NCBI RefSeq assembly: GCF_011683955.1
Contig: NZ_JAAQPI010000013.1
Coordinates: 1 to 64,000 of the forward strand
Reading direction: 5' to 3'
Source: Pseudomaricurvus alkylphenolicus
Lineage (GTDB): Bacteria > Pseudomonadota > Gammaproteobacteria > Pseudomonadales > Cellvibrionaceae
DNA: 64,000 nt
Part shown: in pieces, positions 53,475 through 60,200 of the stretch
Numbering within the stretch: position 1 is the first letter of the stretch
Layout of the letters: each line of letters starts with the position of its first letter
The notes under the pieces: generated by a model
Databases searched by the model: none
What the model was told of the DNA's origin: nothing
What the model saw: the letters and a program-made list of their open reading frames with translations, nothing else
Translations under genes and position numbers: made by a program

Positions 53475-54419
53475 TCAAATAGAAGAACGTCCAGGTGTCA
53501 GGGGTTTTGGCTCTGCCGCCTGTCGAGGTAAACGCCGGAACCGGCGCCAGAGCACGGTCAGATTTCCCTGATATATCGCCAGAGCCAACAAGATCAGCAA
53601 CCCTCCCATGGCCGTTGCCGCGGGCACTTGCTCCCCGGCCAACCAGGCCCCAAGAATCACTGCCAGCACCGGTGTGATCAGAGGGATCAGGGACACTGTG
53701 GCCACGGGTAGTGTCTTCAGTATGTGGAAATAAGTCACCATTCCCAACAGCGATCCCAGCAATGCCAAATACAGGACCGACAACAGCGAGGAGCGACTGA
53801 ATTCAACCGTCAAATTGCCATCGACCAACCACCAGCACAACAACAACCCCGGCAAAGCCACCAGCATGGAACCCAACATTTGGTCGGCGGCGGAGACCGT
53901 TGTTTTGTGCGCCAACTTTTTGACCAGTACGCTACTGAGGGAGAACAGAAACGTGGAGGCCAGCATCAGCAGCATGCCGATCCAGGCCTCACCGTCCAGT
54001 GACAGTTGGTTGTAAAACACCAGCAACAGCCCGCTCATCGCCAGTGCCAGACCCGCCAGTTTACGCCCCCGCAATGCGTCCTCTCCCAGCCACATCCACG
54101 CCATCACGCCAGTCAAGAATGGCGAAATACCAAACATAATGGCAATCAGACCCGACGGGATATACTCGGCGGCGCTATACACCAGTGGCATGTTCGGAAA
54201 AATACCAATCGCTGCTGCCCCATACACCGGCCAGTGCTCACGACGCCAAAAGCTGGCTCGCCGCACCAGCACACAGACACTCAATGCCAGCGCAGTCGCC
54301 AGCAGCGTGCGCAGTGACAGCGCCGCCATGGGCGTGAGTGAATCGTTGCCGATCTTGATGGCCAGCGGCGTGGTGGACCACACCAGAATAACGGTGGCGT
54401 AAGCCAGCTGAGCAGACAT
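53475..54419 (-). CDS. EamA/DMT-family transporter inserted between fleQ and fleS
   Basis: 314 residues with about ten hydrophobic helices in two five-helix halves, each an EamA unit (first: VILVWSTTPLAIKIGNDSLTP; second: LMLASTFLFSLSSVLVKKLAH, ending VSLIPLITPVLAVILGAWLAGE). DMT proteins export amino acids, metabolites or drugs; the substrate is not predictable. Start ATG at 54419, with GGAGGACA upstream. Its reading direction matches fleQ and fleS, but a terminator separates it from fleQ and a sigma-54 promoter follows it, so it is an independent gene in a normally uninterrupted regulatory block. Confidence 0.85.
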   Translation of the reverse strand: MSAQLAYATVILVWSTTPLAIKIGNDSLTPMAALSLRTLLATALALSVCVLVRRASFWRREHWPVYGAAAIGIFPNMPLVYSAAEYIPSGLIAIMFGISPFLTGVMAWMWLGEDALRGRKLAGLALAMSGLLLVFYNQLSLDGEAWIGMLLMLASTFLFSLSSVLVKKLAHKTTVSAADQMLGSMLVALPGLLLCWWLVDGNLTVEFSRSSLLSVLYLALLGSLLGMVTYFHILKTLPVATVSLIPLITPVLAVILGAWLAGEQVPAATAMGGLLILLALAIYQGNLTVLWRRFRRLPRQAAEPKPLTPGRSSI

Positions 54420-54474
54420 TGTGTCCTCCAGTTTGTCTGTTTGGCAGCGATGAGAAATGCGGAATCAGAAACAA

Positions 54475-54505
54475 AAAAGCCGCAGTTTCGTCAGCTGCGG
54501 CTTTT
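54475..54505. terminator. Rho-independent terminator downstream of fleQ
   Basis: GCCGCAG / CTGCGGC stem with a 9-base loop, flanked by six A on one side and four T on the other, giving a T-run of six on the minus strand after the stem. It ends fleQ transcription before the transporter gene; the 238 bp between it and the fleQ stop hold no gene. Confidence 0.8.
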
Positions 54506-54713
54506 GATGAATCAGGGTGTTTTTTAAAACACTACCTGTCGGGTCTTCCCCAAGCCACAGCATGCTCTGCCAGCCAATAACGTGCGACGACCGCACATCG
54601 TTTGGCAGCAAAGGCTGGAAATTTGGCTGGGGAATGAAAATTCATAGGTCAAAATTCATTGATCAATGGCAATTGTATTCAATCGTGATAGATCGCAAAG
54701 CGAGCATGTTAGA

Positions 54714-54731
54714 GCAAACCCATAGGTTTGC
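54714..54731. other. Perfect short hairpin just after the fleQ stop
   Basis: GCAAACC - CATA - GGTTTGC, a perfect 7-bp stem with a 4-base loop, 13 bp downstream of the fleQ stop codon (54744). There is no T-run, so it may protect the 3' end of the mRNA; the true terminator is the T-rich hairpin at 54475-54505. Confidence 0.4.
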
Positions 54732-54743
54732 CCAGAACTATTT

Positions 54744-56189
54744 TCAGCCTCTCTGTAATTCGTATTTGCGCATTTTCTCAACCAGAGTGGTACGACGTAT
54801 GGAGAGACGGTCCGCCGCACGCGCAACCACGCCACCGCAGTCGTCCAGCGCTTGCTGAATCAGGCTGCGCTCCAATGTGGTCAGATACTCTTTCAAATCG
54901 ATGCCCTGCTCCGGCAACAAGGTGGTATCCCCCATGCTGACAACCGTGGTCTGGGAACTGGTCTCTTCCACCGCGATTTCGAACTCCTCTTCCACCACAT
55001 CAATGTGACGGTATTTCTTGGGCAGATCCTGAACACCAATAACGCCATAGGGATGCATGATGGCCATGCGCTCCACCAGGTTGGCCAGCTCTCGCACATT
55101 GCCCGACCACTCGTGCTGACACAGGGACAGGATGGCGGCAGAATTAAATCGCAGTGACCCGCGATTCTCGCTTTCCATCCGAGACACCAACTCGTTCAGT
55201 AACAGCGGGATATCTTCAGTACGCTCGCGCAGAGACGGCATTTCAATGGGAAAGACATTCAAACGATAATAGAGATCCTCTCGAAAACTGCCCTTCTCGA
55301 TCATATCCTCAAGGTTACGATGCGTCGCGGCAATGACACGCACGTCCACAGACTGGGTTTTATTGGCACCCACTCTTTCGAAACAGCGCTCCTGCAATAC
55401 CCGTAGAATTTTCACCTGCATGTTCAGGGGCATATCGCCGATTTCATCGAGAAACAGCGTACCGCCCTCGGCCATTTCAAAGCGCCCAGCTCGCGAACTG
55501 ATAGCGCCGGTAAATGCACCTTTTTCATGACCAAAGAGCTCGCTTTCCAACAGCTCCGCGGGAATGGCCCCACAGTTAACGGGAACAAAGGGTTTGTCGC
55601 GACGTGGTGAATGATAATGCAGGTTACGGGCAACCACCTCTTTACCGGTGCCGGATTCGCCGGTGACCAAAACCGTCACATCTTTATCGGCCACCTGAGA
55701 CATCATGCCCCGAACGGCCTCGATATCGCGGCTCGTGCCGACAAGACTGCGAAACAAATGTACCGGGCGTTGATGGCGTGCGCGCTTGTTGGCTTCCACC
55801 GCCTCACAATAGCGCTGGGCCCGATGCAGCGTATCAAGAAGGGTATTGTAGCTTGGCGGCTCCGCCAGATAAGTGAGAACCCGCTGCGACAGGGCTACGT
55901 CCATATCCGTCGGCAACTGCTGGCTTTCACCTAACAGAACCACAGATACACCGTCATTCCAATCGCGAACTTCCTCAATGCGTTGGGACAGGGAATGCGG
56001 CTGGTGGCAATCACCCAGGATAGCAACCACGATGGGAGAGTCTTCTTCCTCTGCACTCCTGGCCGCTTCAACCCAGTTATCACAACCTGTGGTAACCGAG
56101 GGCTCCCCCAAAAAGTCGAGGACAACCTTCAAATCATGACGACGCTGTTTATCGTCATCAATCACCAGCACCTTTAACTCTCGCCACAT
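54744..56189 (-). CDS. fleQ: FleQ (FlrA), master activator of flagellar genes
   Basis: 481 residues. A degenerate receiver-like N-terminal domain ([25 protein letters not shown]) without a clear phospho-Asp; the [10 protein letters not shown] motif before the AAA+ domain, which in Pseudomonas FleQ contributes to c-di-GMP binding; Walker [22 protein letters not shown] loop; and a C-terminal Fis-type helix-turn-helix ([23 protein letters not shown]). FleQ with sigma-54 switches on fleSR, flhA and others and is restrained by FlhG. The 244-bp A/T-rich region upstream (56190-56433) should hold its promoter, but I cannot choose a site. Confidence 0.95.
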   Translation of the reverse strand: MWRELKVLVIDDDKQRRHDLKVVLDFLGEPSVTTGCDNWVEAARSAEEEDSPIVVAILGDCHQPHSLSQRIEEVRDWNDGVSVVLLGESQQLPTDMDVALSQRVLTYLAEPPSYNTLLDTLHRAQRYCEAVEANKRARHQRPVHLFRSLVGTSRDIEAVRGMMSQVADKDVTVLVTGESGTGKEVVARNLHYHSPRRDKPFVPVNCGAIPAELLESELFGHEKGAFTGAISSRAGRFEMAEGGTLFLDEIGDMPLNMQVKILRVLQERCFERVGANKTQSVDVRVIAATHRNLEDMIEKGSFREDLYYRLNVFPIEMPSLRERTEDIPLLLNELVSRMESENRGSLRFNSAAILSLCQHEWSGNVRELANLVERMAIMHPYGVIGVQDLPKKYRHIDVVEEEFEIAVEETSSQTTVVSMGDTTLLPEQGIDLKEYLTTLERSLIQQALDDCGGVVARAADRLSIRRTTLVEKMRKYELQRG

Positions 56190-56433
56190 GCGATTATTGA
56201 CCTTCCCCGCTTAAAAAGTCCGCCCAAACTGTCAGCCTCATGACAACCCTCAAACAGGTTTAGCCAAGACGACCATAGCAGTCAAATTTCTGACAGAATT
56301 ATTATTGAGAAACCATGCTATAGAAATCTCAAGAATAATAAAAGGCAGTCTTTATACCGAAAGCGACTTTAAATTACAAAGTTATTGCGTTTCTCGCTGA
56401 TTGAGATCAAGAAGGAGGGTTAAGGTGCCAGAC

Positions 56434-56823
56434 CTACCGGGACTCTGGCCGCTGGGGCTTGATTTGATCCCAGCCGGACTTCACAACCAACAGTAGCTCA
56501 CTGACCTCTTCGATCATGCTGACATCCATCTCAGTACTGGCCTGCAACAGGCGTCGCTGCATATAGTCGTAAAGGTTGTCGAGATTGTGGGGAAAGTCCG
56601 ATTCAATGGACAGATCCAGGCTTTCGCGCAAGCCGGACAGAATGGTGATCGCCTTGGTGATGTGTTGGCCCTTGGCGCTCAGTTGATTGGACTCCATCGC
56701 CTGGCGGGCTTCGGCCAGACTGGTGAGGACACCCTCGTACATCAGCGCGATCAGCTGATGGGGCGAAGCCGAGTACACCTTGGCCTTGAGGTCAATTTGT
56801 CGGTAAAGTTCAGGCCCCTTCAT
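56434..56823 (-). CDS. fliS: FliS paralogue 1, flagellin export chaperone
   Basis: 129 residues with the FliS four-helix layout: YRQIDLKAKVYSASPHQLIALMYEGVLTSLAEARQAME, then the ITKAITILSGLRESLDLSIESDFPHNLDNLYDYMQRRLLQAS block. This is the most canonical of the three FliS-like proteins in the window, including the YSASPHQLI start. FliS binds the flagellin C-terminus and prevents early polymerisation. It lies 102 bp after the FliT-like gene and 244 bp before fleQ. Confidence 0.9.
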   Translation of the reverse strand: MKGPELYRQIDLKAKVYSASPHQLIALMYEGVLTSLAEARQAMESNQLSAKGQHITKAITILSGLRESLDLSIESDFPHNLDNLYDYMQRRLLQASTEMDVSMIEEVSELLLVVKSGWDQIKPQRPESR

Positions 56824-56925
56824 AACGACCTACGCACGTCTCCAGCGGACTCTTCGAACCAAGCTATCGGTAAGCTTAATACATAAGCGTAGTATAACGG
56901 TCGCCCCGGGGTAATCAAAACGGGC

Positions 56926-57183
56926 CTAGAGCAGATGATCGGCGGCATCTCTGACCAGGGTATCGCACTGATCCAGCATGTCGCGGTATAAACCCACCAC
57001 TTCCTGCAATTCCTGCAGCAGAGCCGCCATGTCCTTGCCAGGATCCTCAGAGGCTTGATCCACTGCCTGCATCAGGCTCGAATCAAGATCTTTGACGCGC
57101 TGCCAATCGGCCTTGAGATAGGCATCTTGCAGGGATTTGCGCTCGCGGCACAGGGTCAGTTGAGAGTAAGGCACCACCGCCAT
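56926..57183 (-). CDS. fliT: FliT-like small chaperone
   Basis: 85 residues, helical and acidic, in the position where fliT follows fliS. It starts MAVVPYSQLTLCRERKSLQDAYLKADWQRVKDLDSSLMQAVD, and the Leu/Asp-rich pattern resembles the short FliT-type proteins of Pseudomonas and Vibrio, but FliT diverges so much that context weighs heavily. FliT binds FliD and limits its export. Start ATG at 57183, with GGAG eight bases upstream; it lies 99 bp after FliS paralogue 2. Confidence 0.65.
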   Translation of the reverse strand: MAVVPYSQLTLCRERKSLQDAYLKADWQRVKDLDSSLMQAVDQASEDPGKDMAALLQELQEVVGLYRDMLDQCDTLVRDAADHLL

Positions 57184-57282
57184 AACAACACTCCGGTTCG
57201 CTCAATTGAGACTGATTCCAGAATGTTAGCGGCACCCTCCCCGCATTCTTTAGCCTGAATTCACATCAGGCAAATGCGCACC

Positions 57283-57651
57283 TCAGGCAATGGCATCCCA
57301 ACCGGCCTTCAGCTCACCGAGCAGTTTGGAAGATTCCGCCAGCACAAACTCGCCGGTATCGGCCTCCGCTTCGCTCAGGCGCTTGATCAGATAACCATAA
57401 AGGGAATCCAGCTTGATCGCCATTTCGCCGCCTTGCTCAAAGTCGAGGCTTTGACGCAACCCGTTGATAATTCCGATGGCTTTGGCCATTAACTTGCCTG
57501 CTTCTTCTTCACGACCACAACGTAGCTGCAATGCAGCCTGGCCGAGACGCTCCAGTGCGCCATCAAGCAGAAGCTGAATCACTTCATGAGGGGTCAATTG
57601 TTCGCCTTGCTCCTCCATTTTCAGAGCGGCCTGTGTTACAGCAATTGACAT
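57283..57651 (-). CDS. fliS: FliS paralogue 2, flagellin export chaperone
   Basis: 122 residues from the ATG at 57651 (MSIAVTQAALKMEEQGEQL), with GGAGGAAG upstream. The frame is open for another 274 codons upstream, but that stretch is antisense to the + strand gene starting at 57913, so the short start is right. FliS features: LTPHEVIQLLLDGALERLGQAALQL and AIGIINGLRQSLDFEQGGEMAIKLDSLYGYLIKRL. It is driven from a sigma-54 promoter 74 bp upstream, with a hairpin in its leader, and leads to the fliT-like gene and FliS paralogue 1. Confidence 0.88.
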   Translation of the reverse strand: MSIAVTQAALKMEEQGEQLTPHEVIQLLLDGALERLGQAALQLRCGREEEAGKLMAKAIGIINGLRQSLDFEQGGEMAIKLDSLYGYLIKRLSEAEADTGEFVLAESSKLLGELKAGWDAIA

Positions 57652-57682
57652 AGAGACTTCCTCCAGCATCAAAATTCGAAAA

Positions 57683-57702
57683 AGTGGCAGAAAATTGCCA
57701 CT
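57683..57702 (-). promoter_or_regulatory. Leader hairpin with T-run in front of FliS paralogue 2
   Basis: AGTGGCA / TGCCACT (7-bp stem, 6-base loop) followed on the minus strand by TTTTT. It lies between the sigma-54 promoter (57725-57740) and the start codon (57651), so it would be in the 5' leader. The shape is that of an intrinsic terminator; in this place it could attenuate transcription. Confidence 0.45.
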
Positions 57703-57724
57703 CTTCCCTCTCAACAACCAATAA

Positions 57725-57740
57725 AGCATGGACTGTGCCA
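57725..57740 (-). promoter_or_regulatory. Sigma-54 promoter for FliS2 - FliT-like - FliS1
   Basis: Minus strand TGGCACAGTCCATGCT against TGGCACG-N4-TTGC(A/T), with GG-N10-GC spacing; -24 element six of seven, -12 core TGC intact. It lies 74 bp before the start of FliS paralogue 2. Confidence 0.7.
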
Positions 57741-57794
57741 AAAAGCATAGCGCGCGCAAAAAACAGTCAACCCCCACCAAAGATCTCGGCAAGC

Positions 57795-57824
57795 TTGCCC
57801 CGATGCCTGCATCACTGGTATATA
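57795..57824 (+). promoter_or_regulatory. Possible sigma-70 extended -10 promoter for the REC-TPR gene
   Basis: TTGCCC - 18 bp - TATATA, with TGG directly before the -10 (extended -10 form), about 90 bp before the start codon at 57913. It is divergent from the sigma-54 promoter of FliS paralogue 2. Confidence 0.4.
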
Positions 57825-57912
57825 ATCGGCCGTGATCTACACTCAACAGGAATAACAATAGCGGTGATCTGACGGGAAACACACCTGATCGCCGACAGCT
57901 TTGGAATGTGAA

Positions 57913-59553
57913 ATGACCATACGGCAGATTGATGCAATCAAAATCTACCAGCGCAAGAAATGCCTGATCATCGATGACATGAGTGAGATTCGGGGCGGGC
58001 TCAAGCGCATGCTGAACACCTTTGGGGTTGCCGAAGTTCACACCGCCGCCAACAGCGAACTCGCCATCGACATGTGCGACAAGACTGAATACGACATGGT
58101 GCTGTGTGACTACAACCTGGGGGAAGGTCAGGACGGCCAACAGGTACTGGAAGAGCTGCGTTATCGCAAGCTGCTGAAGAACAGCAGCCTGTTTCTGATG
58201 ATCACGGCCGAAACCTCCCGCGATATGGTCCTGGGCGCACTGGAATATCTGCCAGACGACTACCTGACCAAACCAATTACTCAAACCCTGCTGCAAACCC
58301 GTCTCAACCGCATCGTTATCCGCCATGAAGACCTGCTCCCTATTAAAGAAGCAATAGACCGAGAGGATTACCGTGGCGCCATTGGCGAATGCCAGGCCAA
58401 ACTCGATGCCGGCGGCAAATACACCGGCAACTATATGCGCATTCAGGCTGAACTGTTGTTCCGACTGGAACACTACGAAGAAGCCCAGGAGATCTACGAA
58501 GACTCACTGAAGCGCAGCAACCCGGTCTGGGCCCAGCTGGGATTGGGTAAAACCTATTTGGCCCAGAAACGATTCAAGGAAGCCGAAGCCGCCTTAAAGG
58601 AAGTGGTAAAAGCCGACCACCGCTTTGTGGAAGCCCATGATTTGCTGGCAGAATGCTACGCCTCCCAGGCCGACTTTACCCGAGCCCAGCGCTCCATGGA
58701 GGACGCCGCCACCGTCTCCCCCAAATCCGTACTGCGCCAGCGGCGCCTGGCCAATATGGCCAAGCAAAATGAAGACACCGCCACCAGCCTGCAGGCCAGG
58801 CGCGCCGCCCTCAAGGTAGGAGAGCACTCCTGTTATTACAGCCCCCAGGACTACTTCGATATTGTCTCTGAGCTGCTGGATGATCACGGTGAAGAACAGA
58901 ACCTGGAAACCCGGGTCAACAATGCCAAGGAAGCAGAAATGTATCTGCGCCGGGCTGAGCGCAAGCACCCCAATGACAAGAATCTGAAGCTGCAGCGAAC
59001 GGCCGCACAATCAAGGCTAGCGAATTACCAGAAAAAGAGCGATCAGGCTGACATGTTGCTCGAAAAGGCCAAGAAAATGCACGATGACGGCACCGAAGAA
59101 GCCTTTGCCGAGCTGGAGCTGGCCCAGGCCATGGCTGCCAGAGGCGACAAGGCCGGTGCTGCTGCGCTGATTCAGAAGGTGGCCCGCGAACACCCGGATA
59201 ACGAAGAAATTGCCGATCGTGCCGATATTCTGTCGGAAGAGCCCGTTAGTAAGAAGGGTAAGAAGATGGCGGCGGACCTTACCCGTAAGGGCATTAAGCT
59301 CTATGAGGACAAGGAGTACGATGAGGCTATTGATGTCTTTAATCGGGCCATTGGGCTATTTCCCAACCATATTGGTTTGCGGTTGAATATTGCCCAGGTG
59401 GCATTGACCAAGGCCAAGTTGATTGGGCCGACGTCGGACTTGCAGCGGACCACCACTGATAATCTTGAGGCGATTAGTGATATTGATGGGGGTAATGCGC
59501 AGTATGCGAGGTATCAGCACTTGATGAAGCAGGCTGGGCAGATATTTCCCTGA
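57913..59553 (+). CDS. Response regulator with TPR repeats (REC-TPR protein)
   Basis: About 546 residues from the ATG at 57913. An N-terminal receiver domain (LIIDDMSEIRGGLKRML; phospho-Asp in MVLCDYNLGEGQDG; LTKPITQTLLQTRL) is followed by an extended tetratricopeptide-type solenoid (about 140-540) with units such as YEEAQEIYEDSLKRSNPVWAQLGLGKTYLAQKRFKEAEAAL and the last YDEAIDVFNRAIGLFPNHIGLRLNIAQ. There is no DNA-binding or enzymatic domain, so output is probably by protein binding. It is read opposite to the fliS genes on either side and ends at a strong terminator. Its partner kinase is not in the adjacent DNA. Confidence 0.88.
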   Translation: MTIRQIDAIKIYQRKKCLIIDDMSEIRGGLKRMLNTFGVAEVHTAANSELAIDMCDKTEYDMVLCDYNLGEGQDGQQVLEELRYRKLLKNSSLFLMITAETSRDMVLGALEYLPDDYLTKPITQTLLQTRLNRIVIRHEDLLPIKEAIDREDYRGAIGECQAKLDAGGKYTGNYMRIQAELLFRLEHYEEAQEIYEDSLKRSNPVWAQLGLGKTYLAQKRFKEAEAALKEVVKADHRFVEAHDLLAECYASQADFTRAQRSMEDAATVSPKSVLRQRRLANMAKQNEDTATSLQARRAALKVGEHSCYYSPQDYFDIVSELLDDHGEEQNLETRVNNAKEAEMYLRRAERKHPNDKNLKLQRTAAQSRLANYQKKSDQADMLLEKAKKMHDDGTEEAFAELELAQAMAARGDKAGAAALIQKVAREHPDNEEIADRADILSEEPVSKKGKKMAADLTRKGIKLYEDKEYDEAIDVFNRAIGLFPNHIGLRLNIAQVALTKAKLIGPTSDLQRTTTDNLEAISDIDGGNAQYARYQHLMKQAGQIFP

Positions 59554-59580
59554 TTGCCCAATTTTTAGGTCAATGCATGT

Positions 59581-59608
59581 AAAAAGGCTGCCAAAGGCAG
59601 CCTTTTTT
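59581..59608. terminator. Bidirectional rho-independent terminator between REC-TPR gene and fliS3
   Basis: GGCTGCC - AAA - GGCAGCC stem-loop (7-bp stem) with five A before it and six T after it. It gives a good T-run on both strands, so it can end the + strand REC-TPR gene (stop at 59553) and the minus-strand fliS3 (stop at 59632). Confidence 0.9.
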
Positions 59609-59631
59609 GTTGAGATATATCAGCTATAGGA

Positions 59632-60009
59632 TCAGCCTATCTGCCCCCAGGCCTCGCTGATCGGCTGAAGTAAGTCCCGGCATTCGTTGAACTTTGCCTC
59701 ATCATTCTGAATATGTGCCTGCATCAAAGTACGTTGAACATACTCATAGAGCGCGTCCAGGTTAGCAGCGACTTCCCCACCCTGCTCCAGGTCAAGGAAC
59801 TCACGCAGACCTATGATGATATTCATGGCTTCAGTGACCTTACTGCTCTTGTTTTCCATGTCTTTCTGTAACATGGAGCCCTTGGCTTGGGCGATGCGTG
59901 TGAGCAAGCCGTCATAAAGCATGCCAATAAGGCGATGGGAGCTGGCATCCTGGACACCGGCGTTGACTTGGACCTGACCGTAACTCTTCAAAGCGGCTAG
60001 AGCGTTCAA
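59632..60009 (-). CDS. fliS: FliS paralogue 3, flagellin export chaperone
   Basis: 125 residues. It starts with TTG at 60009 preceded by AGGAGG five bases upstream. FliS pattern: ALKSYGQVQVNAGVQDASSHRLIGMLYDGLLTRIAQAKGSM, MNIIIGLREFLDLEQGGEVAANLDALYEYVQRTLMQA. The SYGQV...ASSHRLIGMLYDG form is that of FliS encoded with flagellin. It is a single-gene unit between a sigma-28 promoter (60051-60077) and the terminator at 59581. No flagellin or fliD gene lies beside it. Confidence 0.9.
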   Translation of the reverse strand: MNALAALKSYGQVQVNAGVQDASSHRLIGMLYDGLLTRIAQAKGSMLQKDMENKSSKVTEAMNIIIGLREFLDLEQGGEVAANLDALYEYVQRTLMQAHIQNDEAKFNECRDLLQPISEAWGQIG

Positions 60010-60050
60010 TTCTGCCTCCTAAACTGCGATTGGTGCTGCCTTCCTCATTG

Positions 60051-60077
60051 TTATCGACGGTGATTCTGGAAACTTGA
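60051..60077 (-). promoter_or_regulatory. Strong sigma-28 (FliA) promoter for fliS3
   Basis: Minus strand TCAAGTTT - 11 bp - GTCGATAA, matching the FliA consensus at 7 of 8 positions in both elements with exact spacing, 42 bp before the TTG start. Confidence 0.82.
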
Positions 60078-60200
60078 AGGTTAATTTCGACAAAATTACG
60101 AGTCTAGAGAGCCCTGTGGGTACGCCTTTTGCTTTTAAAAGCTAGACTGTGGGTTAGCGTCAATAAACCACTACACTGTTAACAGCCTCTCAATACCGGT

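Noticed and set aside
57683-57702. The same hairpin read as a sigma-54 site (TGGCA ... TGCC)
   Set aside because: GG to GC spacing is 9, not 10, and the true-looking sigma-54 site is 23 bp further upstream; the palindrome with T-run fits a hairpin better.
57652-58473. Upstream extension of the fliS2 reading frame to a 396-residue protein
   Set aside because: The extra 274 codons run antisense through the leader and the REC-TPR gene, show no family signature, and a good GGAGGAAG-ATG start exists at 57651.
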